This document shows, one piece after another, positions 51,791-59,852 of a stretch of 64,000 nucleotides of DNA (positions are counted from its first letter, which is position 1; the number at the start of each line of letters is the position of its first letter). The DNA lies in the NCBI RefSeq assembly GCF_900105415.1, contig NZ_FNSM01000001.1, forward strand, positions 992,001-1,056,000, read 5' to 3'. Origin of the DNA: Streptomyces sp. TLI_105. GTDB taxonomy: Bacteria > Actinomycetota > Actinomycetes > Streptomycetales > Streptomycetaceae. Under the pieces are notes generated by a model. The model was not told where the DNA came from. It searched no databases and was given only the letters and a program-made list of their open reading frames with translations. The position numbers and the translations under genes were made by a program.

Positions 51791-53922
51791 GCCTGGACGC
51801 CCTCTTCGACCCGCGTTCCGTCGCTGTCGTCGGGGCCTCCGCCGACCCCGCCAAGTGGGGCTACTGGCTGGCCTCCGGCGCCCTCGCCGGGCGCTCCCGG
51901 CGCACCGTCCACCTCGTCAACCAGCGGGGCGGCAACCTCGACGGCGTACCCTTCCTGCCGGACCTCGGGTCCCTGGCGACCGTCCCCGAGCAGGTCGTCG
52001 TCGCGGTGCCACCGCCGCAGGTGCGGCCCGTGGTCGTCCAGGGACTCGCGGCGGGCGCGCGGTGCTTCACCGTGATCACGTCCGGCGGGTCCGGTCCGCA
52101 GGAGGAACGGGAACTGGCCGCCCTCGTCACCTCGCACGGCGGGCGGCTGCTCGGCCCCAACTGCATGGGCGTCGTCGACACCACCACCGAACTACGCCTG
52201 AGCTGGGGCGACTTCCCGGCAGGCGGGGTCGGGCTCGTGTCGCAGAGCGGCAACCTCGCACTCGAGATCGGCAGACTGCTGGCCCGGGCCGGACAGGGAT
52301 TCTCCCGGTTCGTCTCGCTCGGCAACCAGCGCGACATCGACGCGGCGGACGCCCTCGACGCGCTGATCGCCCACGAAGCGACGCGCGTCGTCGCCGCGTA
52401 CGTGGAGGACTTCCGGGACGGGCGGCGCCTGGCCCGTACCCTGGCCGCCGCCCACGCGGCCGGCAAGCCCGTCCTGCTGCTGACCCTCGGCCGCAGCGAG
52501 GCCTCCGGCCGCGCGGCGGCCTCCCACACGGGCGCGCTGGTGAGCGCCCGGGCGGTGGTGGACGCCGTCTGCCGCGACACGGGCGCGATCCTGCTGGAGT
52601 CGGCGGGCGAACTGGTGGACACGGCCGTCCTGTTGGCGGCGGCACGGCACGGACCGGGGCAGAGGCGGGCAGGGGGACAAGGGCGGGGACAGGGGTCGTG
52701 CCTCGGGCTGAGCCGGGCCGTGCCCGTGGACGCCGCCGACGGGGCCCCCGCGTCCCCCGAAGCGGCGCGCATCGCCGTCGTCGGCGACAGCGGAGGCCAG
52801 GGCGCGCTCGCCGCCGACGCGCTCGCCGCCCGCGGGCTCGACGTCCCCGTTCTCGACGAGGCCACCCGGGCCGCCGTCGCCGCACACCTCCCCGGCCGGG
52901 GAGGCTGCGGCAACCCCGTCGACCTCGCGGGCGCCGGGGAGGCGGACCTCCGCAACTACGCCCGGATCACCCGGGCCCTGCTCGACGGCGGGGACACCGA
53001 TGCCACGGTCCTCACCGGCTACTTCGGCGACTACGCCACCGCCAACCCCGACCAGACCCGCGAGGAGTGCGAGGTCGCCGAGGAGCTTGCGGAGGCCGCA
53101 GGAAGGGCCGGCCGGCTGCTCGTCGTCCACACCATGGCCCGCGACACCCCGGCCCTGACCGTGCTGCGCCAACACGGCGTACCCGTCTACGAGCGCATCG
53201 AGCAGGCCGCGACCGCCCTGGCCCATGCGGCCCGGCCGGCACGCGCGACGCCGTACGCGCCGCCCGAGCGGGTGCCGTCCCCGTCCCGCCCCGTCGCGGA
53301 CGGGGAGTACGAGAGCGTCCGGACCCTGCTCCGGTCCCATGGACTCGACTTCCCCACCGCCGAGTTCGTCGGCACGGCCGACGAAGCGGCCGACGCCGCC
53401 CGCCGCACCGGATACCCGCTCGCCCTCAAGGCCATGGGCCTGGCCCACAAGACCGAGGCGGGCGGGGTGGCCCTCGGCATCGCCGACGAGACCGCGCTGC
53501 GCGCCGCCTTCGCCCGGATGCGTGACGCCACCGGCGTCACCCGGTACGCGGTCGAGGAGATGGCCGTCCACCCGCACTCCGTCGAGCTCATCGCCGGAGT
53601 GCGGTACGACCCGGCGTTCGGGCCCGTCGCCATGGTCGGCCTCGGCGGGGTCACCGCCGAACTGCTCGCCGACACCGCGCTCGCCCTCGCCCCGCTCACC
53701 CCGGGGCGGGCGCGCGAGCTGCTGCTCTCCCTGCGGCACGCACCGCTGCTCACCGGCTGGCGGGGCGCGCCCGCCGTCGACCTGGATGCCGCCGCGGACG
53801 CCCTGTGCGCGCTGGCGCGGGCCGCGTGCGAGCATCCCGAGCTCACCGAGCTCGAAGTCAATCCGCTGCTCGTCCACCCGGGCGGCGCGGTCGCCCTCGA
53901 CGCCCATGGAGTGCTGACGTGA
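51787..53922 (+). CDS. ADP-forming acyl-CoA synthetase
   Basis: 711-aa fused acyl-CoA synthetase (acetate-CoA ligase family, ADP-forming) that makes an acyl-CoA from a carboxylate, CoA and ATP. Order: CoA-binding domain (~1-130; FDPRSVAVVGASADPAKWGY), ligase domains (~150-450; GVGLVSQSGNLALEIGRLLA, KPVLLLTLGRSEASGRAAAS then HTGAL with the phosphohistidine), and ATP-grasp (~490-711; YPLALKAMGLAHKTEAGGVA, LTELEVNPLLVHPGG). A Gly/Arg-rich insertion at ~285-310 is a linker. ATGA overlap upstream and GTGA downstream keep it in the operon. It likely activates the acid formed from the ThDP enzyme's aldehyde product. Confidence 0.9.
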   Translation: MSLDALFDPRSVAVVGASADPAKWGYWLASGALAGRSRRTVHLVNQRGGNLDGVPFLPDLGSLATVPEQVVVAVPPPQVRPVVVQGLAAGARCFTVITSGGSGPQEERELAALVTSHGGRLLGPNCMGVVDTTTELRLSWGDFPAGGVGLVSQSGNLALEIGRLLARAGQGFSRFVSLGNQRDIDAADALDALIAHEATRVVAAYVEDFRDGRRLARTLAAAHAAGKPVLLLTLGRSEASGRAAASHTGALVSARAVVDAVCRDTGAILLESAGELVDTAVLLAAARHGPGQRRAGGQGRGQGSCLGLSRAVPVDAADGAPASPEAARIAVVGDSGGQGALAADALAARGLDVPVLDEATRAAVAAHLPGRGGCGNPVDLAGAGEADLRNYARITRALLDGGDTDATVLTGYFGDYATANPDQTREECEVAEELAEAAGRAGRLLVVHTMARDTPALTVLRQHGVPVYERIEQAATALAHAARPARATPYAPPERVPSPSRPVADGEYESVRTLLRSHGLDFPTAEFVGTADEAADAARRTGYPLALKAMGLAHKTEAGGVALGIADETALRAAFARMRDATGVTRYAVEEMAVHPHSVELIAGVRYDPAFGPVAMVGLGGVTAELLADTALALAPLTPGRARELLLSLRHAPLLTGWRGAPAVDLDAAADALCALARAACEHPELTELEVNPLLVHPGGAVALDAHGVLT

Positions 53923-54716
53923 CATCGGAACCCGGCCGGTTCGCCGGCCGTACGTACCTCGTGACCGGCGGCGGCAGCGGCATCGGCCGCGCGATCGCGC
54001 TGGCGCTGGCGGCGGCGGGTGCGCGCGTCACCGTGGCGGGCCGCACCCCGCAGCGGCTCGACGAGACGGTCGCTCTGATCGAGAAGGCCGGCGGGGAGGC
54101 CCTCGCGGTGCCGACGGACGTACGCGACCCGGAGGCGGTGGACGCGCTGGTGGCCGCGGCGGTCGAGCGGTTCGGCAGGCTGGACGGGCTGGTCAACAAC
54201 GCCGCCGGAAACTTCGTCGTCCCCGGCATCGACCTGTCCCCGGGCGGCTGGCGCGCCGTCGTCGACATCGTCCTCAACGGCTCGTACTACTGCACCCGTG
54301 CCGTCGCCCGCAGGCTGCGCGAGCAGGGCACCGGCGGCTCGATCCTCTCCGTGATCGCCACGTACGCCTGGCACGGCCACCCGGGCACCGTCCACTCGGC
54401 CGCCGCGAAGGCCGGCGTCCTGGCCATGACGCGGACCCTGGCGGTCGAACTCGCTCCGCTGGGCATCCGCCTGAACTGCATCGCCCCCGGCCCGACGGAG
54501 ACAGAGGGCGCCGGCGCGGCCCTGTGGGCCACCGACGAGGCTCGCGAGGAGGTTCTGGCCACGGTCCCGGCGGGCCGCTTCGCCGACCCCGCCGAGGTCG
54601 CGGAGGCGTCGCTGTTCCTCCTGGGCGACGGGGCGTCGTACCTGACCGGCGAGTGCCTCACGGTGGACGGCGGCCAGTGGCTGGGGAAGCAGGTGTACGG
54701 GCGGTCGGCCGGGTAG
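53919..54716 (+). CDS. SDR oxidoreductase, 2,4-dienoyl-CoA-reductase-like
   Basis: 265-aa Rossmann enzyme starting at a GTG overlapping the previous stop. TYLVTGGGSGIGRAIALALA is the cofactor loop, LVNNAAGNFVVPG the NNAG-type motif. The catalytic region ATYAWHGHPGTVHSAAAKAG lacks the usual Tyr-x-x-x-Lys: His occupies the Tyr position while the Lys is kept. The SAAAKAG pattern and GNF loop are those of 2,4-dienoyl-CoA reductase (DECR) types, which use a different Tyr, so an acyl-CoA substrate fits the operon. Last gene of the operon; hairpins follow. Confidence 0.88.
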   Translation: MTSEPGRFAGRTYLVTGGGSGIGRAIALALAAAGARVTVAGRTPQRLDETVALIEKAGGEALAVPTDVRDPEAVDALVAAAVERFGRLDGLVNNAAGNFVVPGIDLSPGGWRAVVDIVLNGSYYCTRAVARRLREQGTGGSILSVIATYAWHGHPGTVHSAAAKAGVLAMTRTLAVELAPLGIRLNCIAPGPTETEGAGAALWATDEAREEVLATVPAGRFADPAEVAEASLFLLGDGASYLTGECLTVDGGQWLGKQVYGRSAG

Positions 54717-54736
54717 CGGAGCAGACCGTACGCAGC

Positions 54737-54762
54737 GAGGGGCGGCCCGTGGGCCGCCCCTC
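54737..54762. terminator. Terminator hairpin after the catabolic operon
   Basis: GAGGGGCGGCCC (54737-54748) pairs with GGGCCGCCCCTC (54751-54762) around a 2-nt centre, immediately downstream of the SDR stop. Confidence 0.8.
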
Positions 54763-54764
54763 AG

Positions 54765-54852
54765 GCATGCGGAGAGCCGGCCGCCCATGCCGGTGCCGGC
54801 CCTCCCACGTCTGAGGGGGGGCACCGGCATGGGTGGCCGGCTCTCCGCATGC
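54765..54852. repeat. 33-bp inverted repeat
   Basis: Arms 54765-54797 and 54820-54852 (beginning GCATGCGGAGAGCCGG) match at 32 of 33 positions around a 22-nt loop. It lies between convergent genes: either a second, bidirectional terminator or a small palindromic mobile repeat. Confidence 0.85.
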
Positions 54853-55054
54853 TCGACCGCCGGGACATCGAGCCGGGCCGGACCGCAGGTGCTCGCCACG
54901 GCACCGGTCTTCCGGACGCACGCACGGCTGCGGCCGAGGAGGACCGGGCTTCCCGGCGCTCTTCGGCCACATCGGTTTCCGTCACGTGCGGGACATCCGC
55001 GAGGACGACAGCACGGTCACCCGTGTGCCGGCTCTCGGTCGCCCGGCCTGGACC
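54853..55054. other. Convergent intergenic DNA
   Basis: About 200 bp with no gene seen between the 33-bp inverted repeat and the permease stop. Confidence 0.4.
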
Positions 55055-56614
55055 TCAGCTCTTCGTACGACGGGTCTTCGCGCCCGCCGCGTAGAAGACG
55101 AGGCCGATGACCGCGATGATCAGCAACGGCACGACCTGGCTCAGCGTGTACGCGGAGCGCTGGCCGGCGAAGGCCTCGGGCAGGGAGTCCGCGGGGGAAC
55201 CCTCCGTGCCGAACCAGCCGACGCCGAAGCCCGGCCAGATCAGCACGACCACCGTGAAGGCGACCAGGCCGGTCGCGAGCGCGGTGACCGTCCAGGCGCC
55301 GAGGCGACCGCCCGGGACGGCGTACGGGCGTGGAGTGTCGGGGTACTTGCGGCGCAGCACCACCAGGCTCGGGAAGGTGATGACGTACGAGATGAAGGTC
55401 GTGCAGATCGTCAGACCCAGGCCCGCCGCGAAGTACTTCTCGCCGTCGCCCTCAGTGAGGTTGAGGGCGGCGACGAGGAGGATCGACGCGAGGACCGCCG
55501 AGAGCAGGTTCACCCGCACCGGGGTGCCGTGCTTCTCGGAGATCGTGCCGAGCCAGGCCGGCCCGGCGCCGTCGGCGCAGGCCACGGCCTGGGCACGGTG
55601 CGCGCCCATCGCCCAGGTGACGCCGGAGGTCAGCAGGCCGATGATGAGCCCCGCGGCGGCGATGCCGCCGAAGACCGCGCCCGCACCGGTGAGGGTGACC
55701 GTGCCGTCCGCGGCGATGGATCCCCCGTAGACCGTGAAGACGGCCTTGCAGGCGTCGATGAAACCGCCGAGGCTGCCGATCTTCTCGCTGGGCAGGACGA
55801 ACATGATGCCGAGGATGGGCCCGCCGTAGAGCAGGAGCGAGGCGATGCCGGAACGGAGGATGGAGAGAGGGATGTCACGGCGCGGGTTGCGCATCTCCTC
55901 GGCGGCGGAGCTGGGCAGTTCGAAGCCGACGTAGTTGAAGATCAGGACGGGGACGAGCGCCACGAAACCGGCGTAGGTCGGTGAGAACTCGCTCGCGGGC
56001 AGGGCGTGCACGCCGTTCCGCACGGCGAAGACGACCACCGAGACGAGGAAGAACCCCAGCAGCACGATGCGCGCGACGGCGCCCGCGATCGGCACCCACT
56101 TGCCGACCCGGACGGACTGGACGACGGCGAGCGCGCCGCCCCAGATGAAGACGAGACCGGCGGCGTACTTCCACAGACCGGGCAGCGGCGTGAAGAACTC
56201 CTCCCAGGTGGTGAGGGCGATGATGCACAGACTGCCGCCCACCCACACCGGGTTGGAGATCCAGTAGAGGATCTGGTTGAGGCCCGCGGTGAGCCGGCCG
56301 AAGGCCAGCCGGGTCCAGACGTACGGGCCGCCCTGGACGGGGAAGGCCGAGCCGAGTTCGGCGACGAGGAGTCCGTAGGGAAGGAAGAAGAGCACCGCGA
56401 GGATGGCCATCCAGGTCAGTCCCTGCGGGCCCTGCGCCGCGACCGATCCGATCGTGTCCAGTCCGACGAGGGTGCATATGAGGAACAGCAGGACGTCGAA
56501 ACGGCGCAGCTCCTTGCGGAGCCGGCCGCGCTGTTCGCCCCAGCCCTCGGAGAGGTCAGGGGTCTCGGGTGCGGGCTCTTCGGCCCTGCTGGGGGTGACG
56601 GGTGCTTGGGTCAC
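55055..56614 (-). CDS. APC-family amino-acid/amine permease
   Basis: 519-aa inner-membrane transporter with about 12 TM segments. I chose the GTG at 56614 (VTQAPVTPSRAEEPAPETPD) because GGAG lies just upstream; the longer frame to 56713 would run through the operator. APC features are DVLLFLICTLVGLDTIGSVA in TM1, FPVQGGPYVWTRLAFGRLTA at TM3, FNYVGFELPSSAAEEMRNPR then RDIP in the TM6-7 loop and YPDTPRPYAVPGG near TM10. It likely imports the amine or amino acid degraded by the neighbouring enzymes. It shares a TetR-type operator with the catabolic operon. Confidence 0.9.
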   Translation of the reverse strand: MTQAPVTPSRAEEPAPETPDLSEGWGEQRGRLRKELRRFDVLLFLICTLVGLDTIGSVAAQGPQGLTWMAILAVLFFLPYGLLVAELGSAFPVQGGPYVWTRLAFGRLTAGLNQILYWISNPVWVGGSLCIIALTTWEEFFTPLPGLWKYAAGLVFIWGGALAVVQSVRVGKWVPIAGAVARIVLLGFFLVSVVVFAVRNGVHALPASEFSPTYAGFVALVPVLIFNYVGFELPSSAAEEMRNPRRDIPLSILRSGIASLLLYGGPILGIMFVLPSEKIGSLGGFIDACKAVFTVYGGSIAADGTVTLTGAGAVFGGIAAAGLIIGLLTSGVTWAMGAHRAQAVACADGAGPAWLGTISEKHGTPVRVNLLSAVLASILLVAALNLTEGDGEKYFAAGLGLTICTTFISYVITFPSLVVLRRKYPDTPRPYAVPGGRLGAWTVTALATGLVAFTVVVLIWPGFGVGWFGTEGSPADSLPEAFAGQRSAYTLSQVVPLLIIAVIGLVFYAAGAKTRRTKS

Positions 56615-56668
56615 GGGGCGGACTCCTACGGCAGCACGGGGAGGGTCACGTACGGAGCGGCACATCAT

Positions 56669-56688
56669 CTGACTGAACGGCCAGTCAG
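56669..56688. promoter_or_regulatory. TetR-type operator O2 (permease/TetR divergon)
   Basis: A perfect palindrome CTGACTG-(6 nt)-CAGTCAG in the 132 bp between the divergent permease and TetR genes. It matches O1 in front of the acyl-CoA dehydrogenase operon in half-sites and spacing. Confidence 0.75.
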
Positions 56689-56746
56689 TAGCCAGCACTG
56701 TGAGCCCGGCCACACGACACTGTCAAGAGCTGTGTAGGGTAAAGCC

Positions 56747-57367
56747 GTGGCCAGAGTCCGGTTGAGCGTGGAGGAACGGCGCGCGGAGATCCTGCGCGTC
56801 GCCGTCGAGCAGATCGAAGCCCGCGGCGTCAGCGGCGTGCGCATCGCGGACGTCGCCTCGGCGCTCGGAGTCAGCGGTTCCCTGGTGCTCTACCACTTCT
56901 CCACCAAGGAACTGCTCGTCGCCGAGGCCTTCGCCCATGCCGCCGAGGGAGACCTCGCCCACCTGCGCAGACTGCTGGACAAGCCCCGTACCAGCGCCGC
57001 GCTCCGGCTTCGCTCGGCCGTGCGTTGGTACGCGCCGACCGGACAGGCGAAGGGCTGGCGGCTCTGGATCGAGAGCTGGGCGGCCGCGCTGCGCGAACCC
57101 GCCCTCAGGAAGGTCGCCCACGACCTCGACCAGCAGTGGAAGGCCGCGATCGCCGACGTCGTCGCGCAGGGCGTGGCAGCCGGCGAGTTCGTCTGCGACC
57201 GCCCCGAGGACGTGGCCTGGCGTCTGACCGCGCTGCTCGACGGACTGGCCGTGCAGATGACCTCGTACAAGGGACCGCTCAGCCGCGCCACGATGCTGGA
57301 GTGGGTGGACGACGCGCTCGTGACCGAACTGGGCATCGACCACGAGGCGCTGACGGCCGGCCGATAG
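56747..57367 (+). CDS. TetR-family regulator of the catabolic genes
   Basis: 206-aa repressor. It starts at GTG 56747 (MARVRLSVEERRAEILRVAV). The helix-turn-helix is VSGVRIADVASALGVSGSLV followed by LYHFSTKELLVAEAF, the standard TetR recognition region. The C-terminal ligand/dimer domain (~65-206) is RutR/BetI-like in its WRLWIESWAAALREPALRKV and VAWRLTALLDGLAVQMTSYK stretches. Divergent from the permease and next to a perfect palindrome, it most likely represses the permease, itself and, through O1, the five-gene operon. The ligand is presumably a pathway intermediate. Confidence 0.9.
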   Translation: MARVRLSVEERRAEILRVAVEQIEARGVSGVRIADVASALGVSGSLVLYHFSTKELLVAEAFAHAAEGDLAHLRRLLDKPRTSAALRLRSAVRWYAPTGQAKGWRLWIESWAAALREPALRKVAHDLDQQWKAAIADVVAQGVAAGEFVCDRPEDVAWRLTALLDGLAVQMTSYKGPLSRATMLEWVDDALVTELGIDHEALTAGR

Positions 57368-57433
57368 GGCCGCGCCTCCCTCACCAGTCGCGCCTCCCTC
57401 CCCAGCCGTGCGGCGCGATCCTTCTGCCGCAAC

Positions 57434-57453
57434 CATTGACGCACTCGTCAGTG
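57434..57453. promoter_or_regulatory. Palindromic operator O3 before the amine oxidase
   Basis: CATTGACG-CACT-CGTCAGTG, an 8-4-8 palindrome with one mismatch, 21 bases before the amine oxidase start. It differs in spacing from O1/O2, so it is probably read by the XRE-TetR regulator at 58916 rather than the TetR at 56747. Confidence 0.5.
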
Positions 57454-57473
57454 TTGCCGCATCCTCTCGGGCC

Positions 57474-58919
57474 ATGGAGAGACAGAGCGGAACGCGTCTG
57501 ATCGAATCCGATGTCGTCGTCGTGGGCGGAGGGTACGCCGGGCTGGCCGCGGCACTCCGACTCCACGACAACGCCGTCGACTTCACCCTGGTCGAAGCCT
57601 CCGACCGGGTCGGCGGACGGGTCCTGACCGAGATCCGACCGGGCGGCGGACCCATCGACCACGGCGGCCAATGGGTCGGCCCCGCACAGACCCGCCTCGT
57701 CGAACTCGCCGCACGCTTCGGCTGCCCCACCTTCCCGACCTGGGAGAAGGGCAGCCACATCGAGGTGTGGCACGACGGCACGAGGGTCCCCTACACCGGC
57801 GCCGCGCCCGCCGACGGGCCCGGCACGGCCGAGTACGTCCGGGTCACCGAGCTCCTCGACGGGTTCGCCCGCACCGTGGACACCGTCCGGCCGTGGCGCA
57901 CGGCCCGCTTCGAGGAATGGGACGCACGGACGGCACGGTCCTTCTTCCGGTCCGAAACCGACGACGCGGACGCCCTGCGCCGCCTGGCCCTCGCCGTCCA
58001 AGGGCTGTGGTGCGCGGAGCCCGACGAGATCTCGCTCTTCCACGTGCTCTTCTACATCGCCGCGGCCGGCGGCTTCGAGCAGCTGATGGAGACCCGCGGC
58101 TGCGCCCAGGACAGCCGGTTCGCCACGGGCGCCGCCGGCCCGGCCCGCGCGGTCGCGGCCCTGCTCGGCGACCGCGTCCGCCTCGGCGAGCAGGCGCTCG
58201 CGATCGCGTACGACGCCGACGGCGTCCGCGTCCGCACCCCCACCACCTTGCTCCGGGCGCGCCGGGCGATCGTGGCCCTGCCCCCGCACGCCGTACGGGC
58301 CATGGGCTTCGCGCCTCCCCTGCCCGCCGCCCGGGACGGCTGGCTGTCGCACAGTCCGATGGGACGCGTCGCCAAGGTCCACGCGGTCTACGACACCCCG
58401 TTCTGGCGCGAGGAGGGGCTGTCCGGGGTGGCGACCCTGTACGACGACGGGCCGGTCGGCGTCGTGTTCGACAACTCCCCGGAGGACGGCTCGCACGGTG
58501 TTCTCGTCGGATTCGTGTACGGCGACCGCCTGGACGGCTTCGCCGCCCTGGACGAGGCCGGCCGCAGGGCGGCCGTACTGGACGGTCTCGTCTCCGTGGC
58601 CGGCCCCCGGGCCGGACAGCCGCGCGACTACACGGAGAAGATCTGGTCCCAGGACCCCTTCGCCCGGGGCGGGTACGAGGCCTACACGACGCCCGGCGGA
58701 TGGAGCGGGCACGGCGAACGCGGCTGGCGGGAGCCGACCGGCCCCCTGCACTGGGCGGGGACGGAGACCGCGTCGGAGTGGAACGGCTACATCGACGGCG
58801 CGGTGTCGTCGGGATACCGGGCCGCCGACGAAGTCCTCGCCGGCCTGGGCGGGGCGGACGGTTTGGGCGGGGCGGACGGTTTGGGCGGGGCGGACGGTTT
58901 GGGCGGGGCGGCGCGATGA
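57474..58919 (+). CDS. Flavin monoamine oxidase
   Basis: 481-aa FAD amine oxidase producing an aldehyde (or imine), ammonia and H2O2. VVVVGGGYAGLAAALRLHDN is the FAD loop. LVEASDRVGGRVLTEIRPGG and IDHGGQWVGPAQTRL follow the family pattern. GRVAKVHAVYDTPFWREEG contains the conserved Lys. TGPLHWAGTETASEWNGYID then GAVSSGYRAADEVL is the C-terminal FAD motif, with Thr where most enzymes have a Cys flavin link nearby. After it the protein ends in four GLGGAD-type repeats coded by an 18-bp tandem. It overlaps the next gene by ATGA. Confidence 0.92.
   Translation: MERQSGTRLIESDVVVVGGGYAGLAAALRLHDNAVDFTLVEASDRVGGRVLTEIRPGGGPIDHGGQWVGPAQTRLVELAARFGCPTFPTWEKGSHIEVWHDGTRVPYTGAAPADGPGTAEYVRVTELLDGFARTVDTVRPWRTARFEEWDARTARSFFRSETDDADALRRLALAVQGLWCAEPDEISLFHVLFYIAAAGGFEQLMETRGCAQDSRFATGAAGPARAVAALLGDRVRLGEQALAIAYDADGVRVRTPTTLLRARRAIVALPPHAVRAMGFAPPLPAARDGWLSHSPMGRVAKVHAVYDTPFWREEGLSGVATLYDDGPVGVVFDNSPEDGSHGVLVGFVYGDRLDGFAALDEAGRRAAVLDGLVSVAGPRAGQPRDYTEKIWSQDPFARGGYEAYTTPGGWSGHGERGWREPTGPLHWAGTETASEWNGYIDGAVSSGYRAADEVLAGLGGADGLGGADGLGGADGLGGAAR
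58842..58913 (+). repeat. Four tandem 18-bp repeats
   Basis: Units of GGTTTGGGCGGGGCGGAC (first unit GGCCTG..., last ending GGCG) run from 58842 to 58913, in frame, giving GLGGAD x3 and GLGGAA. They end 2 bases before the start of the next gene. Confidence 0.95.
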
Positions 58920-59794
58920 CGGCGATCCGGCGGGTGCAGGACGACGACGCCCGGGCCGTGGCGGATCGGGCGCGCCTGGTGGTGCGGTCGGCGGCGGTCA
59001 GCCAGCGTGAGTTCGCCGCCCGCGTCGGCATGGAGCCCACCGCGCTGTCCAAGGCCCTCAACGGTGGCCGCCGCCTCGCGGACCGCGAACTCGCCGCCAT
59101 CGCGCGGATCGGGAAGGTGTCCCTTCGGTACCTGCGGACCGGGGAGGGCCGGCCGCCCACCGCCCCGGACGACCCGGTGGCGCCCGAGGCGCGACGCCGC
59201 GCCGACGCCGTCGACGCGGAGGTCCGCCGGGCCCAGATCCTCGAGGAGACCGCGCGGCTCATCGCCCGCCGCGGCTTCCACCAGGTCCGGGTCGCGGACA
59301 TCGCCCGCGCCTGCGGAACCAGCACGGGCACGATCCACTACCACTTCCCCACGAAGGGCGACGCGCTGCGTGCCGCCCTGCACCACTACGCCGAGCGGCT
59401 CCACCGGCGACTCGAAGCCGAATTCCGGGACGCGGACGGGCCGGTCGAGAAGCTGCGGCGGCTGATCGACGTCCAGTTGATCAGCGACGAGGACGACAAC
59501 GACGAATGGTCGGTGTGGGTGCAGTCGTGGAACGAGGCGATCCTCGACCCCGCCCTGCGGGAAGGCCAGCGCGAGATCTACGCCCGCTGGCGGCGGACCG
59601 TGCTCGACCTGGTGCACGCCTGCCAGTACGAGGGGATGGCCAGGGACGCCGATCCGGAGGCGCTGACCAGCCGGTTCACCGCTCTCGCGGACGGCCTGGC
59701 CATCCAGGTGCTGGCGGGGAACGGGGAGATGTCCCCGGCCCGGATGCGGGACCTGCTCCTCGACGCGTTCGAACCGCACATCACGCTCCGCTGA
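58916..59794 (+). CDS. XRE-TetR fusion regulator
   Basis: 292-aa transcription factor with two DNA-binding heads. Residues ~20-75 form an XRE/Cro helix-turn-helix (AAVSQREFAARVGMEPTALS then KALNGGRRL). Residues ~105-150 form a TetR one (RRAQILEETARLIARRGFHQ, VRVADIARACGTSTGTIHY). A TetR ligand/dimer domain follows (EWSVWVQSWNEAILDPALRE). This order is uncommon. The start overlaps the amine oxidase stop (ATGA), so regulator and enzyme are co-translated, suggesting autoregulation through O3. Confidence 0.9.
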   Translation: MTAIRRVQDDDARAVADRARLVVRSAAVSQREFAARVGMEPTALSKALNGGRRLADRELAAIARIGKVSLRYLRTGEGRPPTAPDDPVAPEARRRADAVDAEVRRAQILEETARLIARRGFHQVRVADIARACGTSTGTIHYHFPTKGDALRAALHHYAERLHRRLEAEFRDADGPVEKLRRLIDVQLISDEDDNDEWSVWVQSWNEAILDPALREGQREIYARWRRTVLDLVHACQYEGMARDADPEALTSRFTALADGLAIQVLAGNGEMSPARMRDLLLDAFEPHITLR

Positions 59795-59852
59795 CGGGGC
59801 GCGGCGGCCCTCTTCCGGCCGCCGCCCGCCCGGGCCCGAGAAAGGACGTTCC

